64,000 bases of DNA from Paramagnetospirillum magneticum AMB-1 (GTDB lineage: Bacteria > Pseudomonadota > Alphaproteobacteria > Rhodospirillales > Magnetospirillaceae): NCBI RefSeq assembly GCF_000009985.1, contig NC_007626.1:3527943-3591942 (forward strand), read 5' to 3'. Under the pieces are notes generated by a model. The model had not been told where the DNA came from. It saw nothing but the letters and a program-made list of their open reading frames with translations, and did not search any database. Made by a program: the position numbers and the translations under genes. Of the stretch, positions 17,401 to 26,234 are shown piece by piece (positions within the stretch are counted from its first letter, which is position 1; the number at the start of each line of letters is the position of its first letter).

Positions 17401-20400
17401 GGGCGGGTTGCCAGAGAACGTGCGGCTGGCGGTATCAAAGCTCAGCCAACTGGGCAGTGCCCCGCCGCCCTGCAAAGTCGCAGAATAGGTCAGCGCATCG
17501 CCGTCCGGATCAACCGAGAAGGTGGCTGCAGGCACCTGATAGCTCTTGGCGCCCGATCCCGTCCAGGTCTGGTCTGGAATGGCGTTGGCCACTGTGGCGG
17601 TATCGTTGGCGTTGGTGATGGTCAGCGTGAAGTCGGCGGTTCCAGTGCCGCCCTTGCCGTCGCTGGCCGTCACCCGGATGGCCAAGCTGGAAACCCCCGC
17701 CGGTGGATTACCCGAAAAAGTCCTGGTCGAGGAGTTCAAGGAAAGCCAGGACGGCAGTGTCGCGCCGCTTTGCAGCTTGGCCGAATAGCTGAGCGTGTCG
17801 TTATCCGCGTCGGTGAAGGCGTTGAACGTATAGGTCTTGGCCCCTGAACCGCTCCAGGTGGTACCGGCGATGGCGCCTGTGGGGTTACGGTTGACGGTGA
17901 TGGCGAAGGTGGTGAGCGCCGTCGAGCCCGAAACCCCATCGGCGACCGTGAAGGTGAAATTGTCCGAGGTGCCGCCGCCACCGCCATGGGTATAGGTGAT
18001 CAGGCCGGTATTGACGTCGGTCTGGGTGAAGGTGGACCCGGCGCTCAATGCAACGTTGTTGCGGTAAAGAGTCCCGGCGGCCGGAGCCGTGCCGACGGTA
18101 TAGGTCAGGCTGCCCGCCGCCTGCTCGCCGTCATAGGCCACCAACCGGGTGGCATTGATGGTAACCGACTGGCTCTGGGTGACGGTGGCACCCTCATTGA
18201 TGCTGACGGTGGGCGGGTCGTTGACATTGCTCACCGTAATGGTGAATGCCTTGTCATAGGTCAGGCCGCCCTGATCGGTGGAGCGGACGGTCACCGAATG
18301 ACTGGTCGCCGTCTCGTAGTCCAGATTGGCCCCGGCCTTCACCTGCAACTGGCTGCCCGAGATCTGGAACTTGGATGTGGCCCCTCCCACCAGCGAATAG
18401 GTTAAGGTGTTGCCGCTGTCCGGGTCGGTGGTCGTGAGATTACCCACCACCGTACCGGCGCCGCTGTTTTCCGGAACCGTCGCCGCCGACAGGGCGATAT
18501 TGGTGGGCGTCTCGTTGACATTGGTCACCGTGACAGTGAACGCCTTTTCGTAGAACGCTCCTTGCGCATCTGTAGTGCGCACCGTCACCGAATGGCTGGT
18601 CGCCGTCTCGTAGTCCAGGTTGGCCCCGGACTTCACCTGCAACTGACTGCCGGAAATCTGGAACTTGTCGGTGGCGCCGCCCACCAGGGAGTAGGTGAAG
18701 CTGTCCCCGCTATCGGCATCGGTGGACGACAGAGTGCCGACCGCCGTTCCCGCCGTGCTGTTCTCCGCCACGCTGGACGCGGACAGCGAGATATTGGTGG
18801 GCGTGTCGTTGATGGAGGTGGAGATAACCGAGGTGGCGTAGTCCGTAACCGTCGAGGCCACGCCATCACTGACGGAGATGGTCATGGAGGTGGTCTCGGT
18901 GGACCCTACCGCGACCCGGTTGGCGGTGGGCGTGAATACCAGCCCCCGGATGGCCGTGGTGGCCGCAGTAGCCGTACCGCTGAAGGTGTAGTTCCCTGCG
19001 CCCTGGTTGGTGAAGCCGGAAAGCGTGCTGAAATAGCCCTTGAGAGAATTGCCCAGTGCGATGGTTACCGTCTGGGTCTGCGCAGTGGTTCCATCCGACG
19101 TACCGTTGTCGGCAATGGTCACATTGGTGAACGGCGAGACGGTGGCATTGTCGTTGACCGTCTGCCCGGCACTGGCGCCGGTGATGGAAGGCGCGTCGTT
19201 GACGGTGATATTGAAGGTCTTGGTCGCCGTCGCCGTGCCGTCGCTCACCTGAATACTGAAGGTGTCCGTGCCGGTGTAGCCTGCGGTCGGCGTATAGGTG
19301 ACGGTACCGGCGGGCGTGATATTGGCGCTGCCCGACGATCCGGTGAGTCCTGAAATGCTCAACGTTCCATGGCTGGGGCCGCTGCTCTGGGTCAAGGTCT
19401 CCGTCTGGCCGGAATCCGTATCACTGATGTGGAGGTAGGATTTCAGGTCGGTGGCGGACGCACCCACGGCCACGGTGACCGACTGGGAAGAACCGCCGAC
19501 AAACGAGGGTGTAGTGTTGGGGTTTACGGACAGCGACGCACTTGGCGCAAAGTTCGCAGTATTTGATTGCGTATCCCTAACTTCGATATACCACATGCTC
19601 AAAGTGCCGGAATACGTGGGAACAAAGTTCTGCCCATCAGAAACCTTGTATAACGTGACCCCACCGCCAATGTAATCCGTTGTTCTCTGATTGCTACTCC
19701 CATCAAGTTGGGGAGCTGTGACATTGATAAATCCCTGACTTCCTTTTAAGCTTATTGTGTTGCCAACTTGCGGCCCAGCAGTATATGTATAATTTGCATA
19801 ATAATTCATATCATAGTTGTAGTTTGCCGTAAATCCAACGTAAGTAGTATACCAATTAAAATTATTACCTACACTTAAGGTTCCATTGGAGTTATACGAA
19901 AGCGCCACCGAATCTGAAGTGCGAACCCAGCTATATAGGTATAGATTAGCGTCATAGCTGACAAGAAGTGCGAAACTGAACGGGCCATCACTATTCAACG
20001 CTCCGGTGACGGTCTCAAGATTCCAATTCCCGTCTTTACCGGTTACGTCGGTGGATGCCGCCACATCTGCACCGGTGGCGGCTGCCAGATCATTGACAAA
20101 CTGCTTTCCATCGTCACCCTTGGCCACGTCACAGCCATAGAGCAGGATATCGCCGTCCGGGGTCAGACTGGCACCGATCTCAGCCAGTTTCTCCCTCGCC
20201 TGGGCATCTTGCAACGTAGCCAAGGAAAGAGAGGTCAGGCCGATCTTCTGCACGCCATCGGCGCCGTGGCCGAGAATAGCGATGCTGTCATAGCCAGAAT
20301 GGGTCTCCGCCCACTTGACCATCTGGAGCAAGCCGTCCTTAGAACCGTCGATCTCTACGACGCCGACACCGTCCTTCACCGCCGCTTCCAGGGTCTTGTA

Positions 20401-20640
20401 GTCGGCAACCGAGGTATCGACGAACACCACTTCCTTGCGGCCATTGTTCCGGCTGGGGTCAGCGGATTTCACTTCCACTGGAGTGGGCGTATCGGGTGCC
20501 GCTACCTTGGCAAGGGCGTCGGGGGCGTCGGGGGCGGCATGGACGGTATCCACCGCAGCCGCTCCATCGAACATCCAGCGCGGTTCCAAGGCCATAAGGC
20601 CCAGGTTCATTTTCTTTCGGCTGCGCTTGATGGCGTTCAT
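14443..20640 (-). CDS. giant LEPR/DUF4347 surface protein with cadherin/Ig-like repeats
   Basis: 2065 residues. The N-terminus has the LEPR motif (LEPRWMFDGAAA, 18-29). A DUF4347 domain (about 68-215) follows, with H125 in ILGHG and C170 in LLYGCDVA. The body is tandem cadherin-like and putative-Ig (He_PIG) repeats, with recurring units such as LPSWLSFN...TFSGNPP and NDTP. Near residue 1790 a polyproline stretch precedes a final repeat, and the C-terminus is TGKLAFTQQLKQAGRHAAMARLARWG in two adjoining parts (TGKLAFTQQLKQAG, then RHAAMARLARWG). It is probably a secreted adhesin or matrix protein exported by the machinery encoded directly downstream. It is coupled by ATGA overlaps at both ends. 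Confidence 0.9.
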   Translation of the reverse strand: MNAIKRSRKKMNLGLMALEPRWMFDGAAAVDTVHAAPDAPDALAKVAAPDTPTPVEVKSADPSRNNGRKEVVFVDTSVADYKTLEAAVKDGVGVVEIDGSKDGLLQMVKWAETHSGYDSIAILGHGADGVQKIGLTSLSLATLQDAQAREKLAEIGASLTPDGDILLYGCDVAKGDDGKQFVNDLAAATGADVAASTDVTGKDGNWNLETVTGALNSDGPFSFALLVSYDANLYLYSWVRTSDSVALSYNSNGTLSVGNNFNWYTTYVGFTANYNYDMNYYANYTYTAGPQVGNTISLKGSQGFINVTAPQLDGSSNQRTTDYIGGGVTLYKVSDGQNFVPTYSGTLSMWYIEVRDTQSNTANFAPSASLSVNPNTTPSFVGGSSQSVTVAVGASATDLKSYLHISDTDSGQTETLTQSSGPSHGTLSISGLTGSSGSANITPAGTVTYTPTAGYTGTDTFSIQVSDGTATATKTFNITVNDAPSITGASAGQTVNDNATVSPFTNVTIADNGTSDGTTAQTQTVTIALGNSLKGYFSTLSGFTNQGAGNYTFSGTATAATTAIRGLVFTPTANRVAVGSTETTSMTISVSDGVASTVTDYATSVISTSINDTPTNISLSASSVAENSTAGTAVGTLSSTDADSGDSFTYSLVGGATDKFQISGSQLQVKSGANLDYETATSHSVTVRTTDAQGAFYEKAFTVTVTNVNETPTNIALSAATVPENSGAGTVVGNLTTTDPDSGNTLTYSLVGGATSKFQISGSQLQVKAGANLDYETATSHSVTVRSTDQGGLTYDKAFTITVSNVNDPPTVSINEGATVTQSQSVTINATRLVAYDGEQAAGSLTYTVGTAPAAGTLYRNNVALSAGSTFTQTDVNTGLITYTHGGGGGTSDNFTFTVADGVSGSTALTTFAITVNRNPTGAIAGTTWSGSGAKTYTFNAFTDADNDTLSYSAKLQSGATLPSWLSLNSSTRTFSGNPPAGVSSLAIRVTASDGKGGTGTADFTLTITNANDTATVANAIPDQTWTGSGAKSYQVPAATFSVDPDGDALTYSATLQGGGALPSWLSFDTASRTFSGNPPAGVGPFNITVTANDGNGGTVSDTFVLTLATANDAPVLVTPLSPQTISGPGVWSYTVPSGTFSDADNDTLTWSATKADGSALPAWLSFNAGTLVLSGNAPNNLPQVDVKISVSDGNGGSASSTFRLNIDQNTSNDAPVVANTISNQTWTGAGSKTFQVPSNVFTDADGDTLSLSATLTGGGALPSWLSFNPQTWAFTGNPPASADGQTYAITVSANDNEGGSISTAFNLTIASANDTPFLANGISDQSMSGSGSWSYQVPVNTFTDADGDAITWSATQGDGSALPSWLSFNASTRTFSGNPPSSVSSLVLKVTGTDPSAAAVSSTFTLRVSDVNDVPVLANPVGPQYMSGPGAWSFQVPSNTFTDADSDTLTWSATQTDGSSLPSWLSFDANTRTFSGNPPWGAPNLSLKVAVSDGNGGSASTSFLLSIDQSTTNDIPTVANAIPAQTFDGAGSWTYQVPGNTFADGDGDQLSASATLSSGAALPSWMTFNTSTWTFSGNPPASANGQTYALKVTATDNQQGSISSTFNLTVTNANDTPTVANAIAEQSWSGSGAKSFQFNSNVFNDADGDTLTYSATKADGTALPSWLSFNASSRTFSGNPPSSLSYIDLKITASDGNGGSKSTTFRQLISGANDTPTSGTPGGGSLGSGGSYKIPSGTFSDPDSDPLTYTAKGPNNTPLPSWLKFDPTTQTFSGTPPQGTNGSLAVTVTATDSSGAAVSSVINLSYNNPSPPPPPPPPPPPPPVVEAPKPPPPPPSEGPALITSIRAAVSDNGAFTQGSSGLGSNAFTSRIASVTSGGGFQVVVSAPPVNSVSDGALFVAKGIPAVVMDSKVINFAVPVDAFGHTSAEAGIQLAAKMSDGRPLPPWMSFDATRGVFVGEAPEGFKGSLAVVVVARDNGGHEVATTFRIQVGGGAVTEGQAPAKPSAQDRDNPAPQGQRNGDLAPSRDGKPLRTGDLHHTGKLAFTQQLKQAGRHAAMARLARWG

Positions 20641-20828
20641 GATTGCTCGGTCCTAGCTTTTCCAACGGATTCCGACGGGTTGGAATGCGGCAACTTCCTG
20701 GTCAAAATCGCGATGTCCTTCAAGGAAAGCTGCCCATCCGACCTCGTGGGACGATCAGGATCTAAACGGCGAAGCGTCATCCGGCGGATGGCATTCCTGG
20801 CTGCACGGGCGAGGATTTCACCGATCAT
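20637..20828 (-). CDS. small basic protein translationally coupled to the giant adhesin
   Basis: 63 residues from the ATG at 20828, with GGGGAGG five bases upstream. Its stop overlaps the adhesin start (ATGA). The sequence MIGEILARAARNAIRRMTLR is a basic amphipathic helix, followed by RLDPDRPTRSDGQLSLKDIA. It has no signal peptide. Position suggests a leader for translational coupling, or a small cytoplasmic factor such as an export chaperone. I recognise no family. The ribosome-binding site and precise overlap support it as real. Confidence 0.55.
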   Translation of the reverse strand: MIGEILARAARNAIRRMTLRRLDPDRPTRSDGQLSLKDIAILTRKLPHSNPSESVGKARTEQS

Positions 20829-20851
20829 CGTCGCCTCCCCGATCAGGAATG

Positions 20852-20915
20852 AAGGGAGGGGCGGAGGCGAGCCAGTGACCAAAGTCTTGGATGAAGTCCA
20901 TTCCGCCCCTCCCTT
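20852..20915. terminator. long-loop hairpin between tolC-like gene and small coupled ORF
   Basis: AAGGGAGGGGCGGA (20852-20865) pairs perfectly with TCCGCCCCTCCCTT (20902-20915), leaving a 36-base loop. It sits just after the TolC-like gene. It could attenuate transcription or protect mRNA ends, setting adhesin and exporter expression apart. There is no strong T-run on the minus strand. Confidence 0.45.
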
Positions 20916-20937
20916 TTGGCGCGATAACTGGGGCCGC

Positions 20938-22731
20938 CTACCAGTTGATGGGGCGCCCCAACCAGTCGATAGGGCGATCTGGCGGATTGGCCTGAGCGAC
21001 CTGGGAGGCAGCGGGATCAACGGTCACGGAAACCGGCACCGTCACGGGCGGAGGTGCTTGGACAGTCGGAGCTGTGGCCTCCTTGGTCGGGGCGGAGAGT
21101 TCCTGGACCTTGTCGGCAATGGTGCGGCCCAACCAGCCCAGAGCATCGGCAACCACGTCGCGCTGTTCAGGTTCGGTCGAAACATCAGGCTTCACGGCTT
21201 CGATGACGGCGGGAGCGGCCTGCGGCACGGCATCGACCTTCACCACCGGCGGCATGGCCAGGACGATGGCTCCCGACAAGCCTTCCAGCGAGTGCGACGC
21301 CACCCGCTCCGGCACCGGATCGGCGCCGATGGTGGCTTGCAGCTTGCCATAGGCCGACTGCATCTGGGCATAGGTCTGGAAACGGCGTAGTTCGGCGGCG
21401 ATGGCCGAGGTCTCGGTGCTGATCCTCTCGATCTCGTTCTGGGTGCCGCCGCGCTGCTGGTTGCCCGAGGCTTCGGCCAGACGGGTCTCGATGCCCCACA
21501 GCTTGTCGGCTCGCTCGAACTGCTTGGTGGCGCTGGCGAACTGATGCGAGATCACATGGACCTGGGCCAAGACCGCCATGCGCAACGCGATGCGCTTGGC
21601 GTCGGCAACCTTCTCGGCACTGTCGGCATGGGCCAGCCGATCCGGGGCCGATAGCAGGTTGATCAGGTTCCAGGTGACCTTGGTGCCCACATCGTTCCAG
21701 CGGTTCTCCATCAGGAACGAGTTGGAATCGTACTGGCGCGAGAAGGACAGCGTCACGCCCGGCAGCAGCTTCAGGATTTCCTTGTGGGTATCGTCAATGG
21801 CGATGCGGCTCTGATAATCCTGTTCCCGTAGATCGGGGTTGTTGATCAGCGCCGCCTCTTCCATCTGCTCGATGGGCATGTCCCAGGCGGGGATGGTCAT
21901 GCCGCCCTTTTCAGGCACGTCCAGCTTGAAGTCGCTGCCTGGCGCCACGTTGATCAGCGCCGCAAGCTCGGCCTTGGCGGTGGTCAGCTCCTGGTCGATG
22001 GCCTCCAACTGGCGGATGCTTTCCAGCAGGGTCTTTTGGATACGAAGCGTCTCGGTGGGGTTCTTCAGCTTTTCGGCCTCGACCCGCTCGGAATCCTTCA
22101 ACGCCTTTTCGGCATTGGCGATCACCTCGGTGACCTTGCCCTTCAGGGTCTGGGCGGCGGCGGCCCGCCAGAAGGTGAAGCGGACCTCCTGGACCAGATT
22201 GTTGACGGTCTTGCGCCGCTTTTCCTGGGCGATGAGCGCCCGGTCGGCATTCTGGTGGGCGGTGAAGTAGCTGACGCCGAAATCCAGGATGTTCCAGGTC
22301 AGACCCAGATCATTGGTGATGGAAAAACGGTCCGCCGAATAGCTGGGGTTCGAGGTGCTGGTGGTCTGGGTATACAGATCCCGCGACCTTGTGGCGTTGG
22401 GGGCCGAGCGCTCGGTATAGCCCGCATTTGCCGCCAGCTTGGGCAGAAGGTCGAAGCGGTCGAGACTGGTCTGGCCCAGCGCCAGGGCTTCGTCCATCAT
22501 CTTGGACCGCTTATCCAGATTGTACTTCAGCACGCGGGCCACCGCGTCCGCCAGGGTCAACGGCTTGGCCATCACCTCTTGGCCCTCGAACATGGCGGCG
22601 CGGTCGGCCTTGGCCTTGGCCGAGAACTCGTCGGCGGTGAACGGCGTCGGTGTCACCGCGCAGGCCGACAGCAGGGCGGCGGTGGACACGGCGGCCATCA
22701 GGCGGGCCAAGCGAGACAGATTGGCGGTCAT
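20938..22731 (-). CDS. TolC-family outer-membrane efflux/export lipoprotein
   Basis: 597 residues. The signal peptide has a lipobox LLSAC (Cys24). Two outer-membrane-factor repeats follow, with long coiled coils (about 150-260 and 370-480) and strands such as GLTWNILDFGVSYF. The C-terminal 110 residues are a proline-rich periplasmic tail ending PDRPIDWLGRPINW, which TolC proteins usually lack. It forms the outer-membrane channel with the HlyD adaptors encoded downstream. It lies 17 bases after the second giant protein gene in the same operon. Confidence 0.88.
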   Translation of the reverse strand: MTANLSRLARLMAAVSTAALLSACAVTPTPFTADEFSAKAKADRAAMFEGQEVMAKPLTLADAVARVLKYNLDKRSKMMDEALALGQTSLDRFDLLPKLAANAGYTERSAPNATRSRDLYTQTTSTSNPSYSADRFSITNDLGLTWNILDFGVSYFTAHQNADRALIAQEKRRKTVNNLVQEVRFTFWRAAAAQTLKGKVTEVIANAEKALKDSERVEAEKLKNPTETLRIQKTLLESIRQLEAIDQELTTAKAELAALINVAPGSDFKLDVPEKGGMTIPAWDMPIEQMEEAALINNPDLREQDYQSRIAIDDTHKEILKLLPGVTLSFSRQYDSNSFLMENRWNDVGTKVTWNLINLLSAPDRLAHADSAEKVADAKRIALRMAVLAQVHVISHQFASATKQFERADKLWGIETRLAEASGNQQRGGTQNEIERISTETSAIAAELRRFQTYAQMQSAYGKLQATIGADPVPERVASHSLEGLSGAIVLAMPPVVKVDAVPQAAPAVIEAVKPDVSTEPEQRDVVADALGWLGRTIADKVQELSAPTKEATAPTVQAPPPVTVPVSVTVDPAASQVAQANPPDRPIDWLGRPINW

Positions 22732-22748
22732 GTGATTATCCCCTGGTC

Positions 22749-25700
22749 TTAGGAAAAGCGGATGGCGGCGTTACGCGCGGCCATCTTGAGTTGTTGGGTG
22801 AAGGCGATCTTGCCCGTCGGCTTGTCGCGGAGGTGATGGCCCAGCTTGATCACGTTGCTGTCCTGGACGGCCCCGGTCTTCTCGGGTAGGCCGTTGATGC
22901 GGACCGTAATGGTGGCTTCCTGGCCCTTGTCGTCGCGGGCGACGATGCGGACCACCATGGTCCCCTTGAAGTCGGCGGGAGGCTGCCCCGCCAAGGTGCC
23001 GGAGCGCGAGTCGAAGTTAAGCCACGACGGCAGGGGTTGCCCCGTCACGCGAGCCGCGCTCAGTGTCACCACCGCATCGGAACGACTGTGGACAAAGGCA
23101 TCCAGCGGAATGGTGACCCTCATGGGGCCATCGGTAAGCGGAGGCACCTGAACCTCGGGACGCAGTGCGAGCAGCCCTTCGACTGGCGGCCCACCTTGGG
23201 TGGCGGTCACCACGGGAACGCGGAATCCGCCATCCGATGCGGTCGGCGTGAATTGCGGCGTCATCACCACCGGGATCACCGGCGGCGCCACCACCACGGG
23301 AGCAAGCGGAACCGCGACCTTGGGGGCTTCGCCCACCGGCGTTTTCGGGGCGTCACTGGTCGGTCCTGCCGACGGCCCCTTGGGGGCGTCGGAAACAGGC
23401 GGCGCGGCCGGTGGTGACGGAGGCTGTATCGGCGCGAAGACGGGTGTCGGCGTGGTATCACGGACAATGGTCTTTGGCGGCTCAGCGATGGGCTGAGGCT
23501 GAACCGGCGGAGCCACCACCACCGGCGGCGCGGGCGGCGCGGACGGCGGTGGGGGAGGTGGTGGCGGGGCCGGATCGGCAGGCTTGGCCGCAATCGTGAT
23601 ATTGAACACCCGGGTTGCTGTCACGGTACCGTCGCTGACCTGAACGGTGAAGGTGTCGGTGCCCGAATAGCCCGTGGTCGGGGTATAGGTGATAGTGCCG
23701 CCCGGCGTCACGTCCGTGGAGCCCGATGTGGCCGTGGCACTGGAAAACGACAGGGAGCCGTGACTGGGCGCCACACTCTGGCTCCAGGTCTCGGTCTGGC
23801 TGGAATCCGAATCGCTGATGTGCAGTTCAGGCTTCAGATCGATGGCGGCGCTGTTGTAACTGACCGACAGGGTCTTGGCGGTGGCAGTAACGAAGGTGGG
23901 CGAGACATTGGACGCCACCGTGACGTTGAACACTCGCGTCGCGGTGCCACCATTGCCGTCGCTGACCTGAACCGTGAAGGTGTCTGACCCAGAATAGCCG
24001 GTGGTCGGCGTATAGGTAATGGTGCCGCCCGGTGTCACATCCGTGCTGCCGGATGTAGCCGTGGCGCTGGAAAACGACAGGGTTCCATGGCTGGGCGCCA
24101 CCGACTGGCTCCAGGTTTCGGTCTGGCTGGAATCCGAATCGCTGACGTGCAGGTAGGATTTCAGATCAACGGCCGCACCGTTGAAGGCGACCGACAGGGA
24201 TTGTGCCGTGCCAGTGACGAAGGACGGCGTGGTGTTCGGCTGGGCGCTGCGGGCGGAGAAGTAGAGTTTGTTGTTGTAGACAGTGATGCTGGCGATGTTG
24301 CTGCCCGACGAGCCGGAATTGATGTCCTTGACCAGAGCTGTTCCGCCGCTGGTGCCGTCGCTTTTCCACAATTCGGCGCCGTTGCTGTCGTTGAGCTGGA
24401 AGGGGGTGAAGTAGAAATTCCCCCCCATCTTGGTGAGGTAGACCGGCATGGCGCTGCTACTGCCAGAATTGATATCCTTGATCAGACCGAGGGACGTTCT
24501 GTCCCAGCTCAGCAATTCGTTGCCGTTGGTCCCATCATTGCCGCCGAGATACATAGTGGCAGTCGAGGACTCGAACCCGTAAACGCTGGAAATACCGTTA
24601 ACCTTGGCGGTTCCGGCGGCAGTGCCGTCGGTGCTGTACAGATCCCCCGATTGGGTAGTGAAGTAGACCTTGCCGTCACCGGCGGTCCATTGGAAGAAGC
24701 CGCCGGAAGCACTCGAATTGCCCGACGCGGGATATCCGGCAGTGGTGCCTCCGGCAACAATGTCTTTCAGCAGGATGGTTCCCGCCGTAGTGCCGTCCGA
24801 AACCCAGGGCTCGGCCCCGTAGGTGGAGGTATAGGGTGAGAAATAGAGTTTGTCGCCCACCGTGCTAAACGAAAAAGTTGCATATGAAGTGTTGCTCCAG
24901 ACCATGCTGGCGGAGCCGAAATCCTTGACCGCCACGGTACCGCCCGTGGTGCCGTCACTTTTCCACAATTGGTCATAGTGCCCCAAATTGGTGTCATTGG
25001 CGGCCAGGAACAGCTTGTCACTGGCGGCGATGACCTTGGATACCCAGACGGTATGAACCCGGGATACGGTGGTTCCATCGTATGACCACAGTTGGCTTCC
25101 GGCAGCGCTGGAATTGCCGACGAAGTAGAGAGTGTTGTTGAGCGCCGCTATCGTCTGCGAGGCCCCCGTGCTGACGCCGCCACTGCTACCACTCCACAGA
25201 TCGGTGACCATCTGGGTGTTGGCCGTGGTGCCGTCCGTCCGCCACAACTCGGCCCCATTGGTGCCGTTGTTGGCCGCGAAGTAGAGCCAGCCGTTGCACA
25301 CCACGAACTGATTGTAGCTGCTGTTGAAGGCATCGCTGCTGCCGGGCCGGATGTCCTTGACCAGTTGCGTTCCCGCCTCGGTGCCATCGGTGACCCAAAG
25401 CTCGCGGCCGTTGGTCGAGTCGGTGGCGGTGAAGAAGAGTTTGCCGTTGAAGACGATCAGATCCTTCGGATTACTGCTGCTCCCCGGATTGATCTCCTTC
25501 AGGATGGATGTCCCACCCGAGGTGCCATCCGACACCCAGATGTTGGTGGTCACGGCCAGGGCGGCGGCATAGTCAGGGACATCAATGGCGGAGGAAGTGA
25601 TGGTTCCTGTGCTGCGCTCCAGGCGCCAGTCGCCATTGCGACCGGTCGTATTGTCCGATGCGGCCACATCGGCACCCGTAGCCTCCGCCAGGGTCTCGAT

Positions 25701-26234
25701 GAAGTGCTGGCCGTCTTCTCCCTTGGCAACATCGCAACCATACAGCATCAGGTCACCGCCAGCCTTCAAGGCATGGCCGATCTGGGCCAACTCGGCCTGG
25801 GTGACAGCGCCGGAAAGGTTGGAAGCGTCCAGGGTGTCGCTGCCGAGTGTCAGCACGCCTTGCGAGCCATGGGACAGGATGGAAATGCTGTCATAGCCCG
25901 ATTGGGTCTCTGCCCACTTGGCAATCTGGGCCAGACCACTCTGAACCCCACTGATTTCCTGGATTTCAATGCCGTCACCGACCGCCGCTTCCAGGGTCTT
26001 GTAATCGGCAACCGAGGTATCGACGAACACCACTTGCTTCTTGCCGCCATCCTGGGACTGATCGGCGGCCCGCACCTGCACTGGGGCGGGAGAATCGGGG
26101 ATTAGCGCCTTGGCCGCCGAATCAGGTGGGGCATGAGCGGCATCCATCGCCGCAGCACCATCAAACATCCATCGCGGCTCAAGAGCAATCAACCCGAGAT
26201 TGGGGCGCCTTGAATTGTTATTATGCAAATCCAT
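22749..26234 (-). CDS. LEPR/DUF4347 surface protein with ELWxxDGT repeats
   Basis: 1161 residues. It shares the N-terminal LEPRWMFDGAAA motif (18-29) and DUF4347 domain (about 66-215, H122 in ILSHG, C167 in MLYGCDVA) with the larger neighbour. A beta-propeller-like region follows, with repeats of the ELW-x-[ST]DGT type (GRELWVTDGTEAGTQLVKDI and variants). Two near-identical cadherin-like domains (SYLHVSDSDSSQTETWSQSV), a long proline-rich linker and a final domain come next, then TGKIAFTQQLKMAARNAAIRFS. The shared ends suggest the same export route. It is first in the operon, divergent from the AraC-type gene. Confidence 0.9.
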   Translation of the reverse strand: MDLHNNNSRRPNLGLIALEPRWMFDGAAAMDAAHAPPDSAAKALIPDSPAPVQVRAADQSQDGGKKQVVFVDTSVADYKTLEAAVGDGIEIQEISGVQSGLAQIAKWAETQSGYDSISILSHGSQGVLTLGSDTLDASNLSGAVTQAELAQIGHALKAGGDLMLYGCDVAKGEDGQHFIETLAEATGADVAASDNTTGRNGDWRLERSTGTITSSAIDVPDYAAALAVTTNIWVSDGTSGGTSILKEINPGSSSNPKDLIVFNGKLFFTATDSTNGRELWVTDGTEAGTQLVKDIRPGSSDAFNSSYNQFVVCNGWLYFAANNGTNGAELWRTDGTTANTQMVTDLWSGSSGGVSTGASQTIAALNNTLYFVGNSSAAGSQLWSYDGTTVSRVHTVWVSKVIAASDKLFLAANDTNLGHYDQLWKSDGTTGGTVAVKDFGSASMVWSNTSYATFSFSTVGDKLYFSPYTSTYGAEPWVSDGTTAGTILLKDIVAGGTTAGYPASGNSSASGGFFQWTAGDGKVYFTTQSGDLYSTDGTAAGTAKVNGISSVYGFESSTATMYLGGNDGTNGNELLSWDRTSLGLIKDINSGSSSAMPVYLTKMGGNFYFTPFQLNDSNGAELWKSDGTSGGTALVKDINSGSSGSNIASITVYNNKLYFSARSAQPNTTPSFVTGTAQSLSVAFNGAAVDLKSYLHVSDSDSSQTETWSQSVAPSHGTLSFSSATATSGSTDVTPGGTITYTPTTGYSGSDTFTVQVSDGNGGTATRVFNVTVASNVSPTFVTATAKTLSVSYNSAAIDLKPELHISDSDSSQTETWSQSVAPSHGSLSFSSATATSGSTDVTPGGTITYTPTTGYSGTDTFTVQVSDGTVTATRVFNITIAAKPADPAPPPPPPPPSAPPAPPVVVAPPVQPQPIAEPPKTIVRDTTPTPVFAPIQPPSPPAAPPVSDAPKGPSAGPTSDAPKTPVGEAPKVAVPLAPVVVAPPVIPVVMTPQFTPTASDGGFRVPVVTATQGGPPVEGLLALRPEVQVPPLTDGPMRVTIPLDAFVHSRSDAVVTLSAARVTGQPLPSWLNFDSRSGTLAGQPPADFKGTMVVRIVARDDKGQEATITVRINGLPEKTGAVQDSNVIKLGHHLRDKPTGKIAFTQQLKMAARNAAIRFS

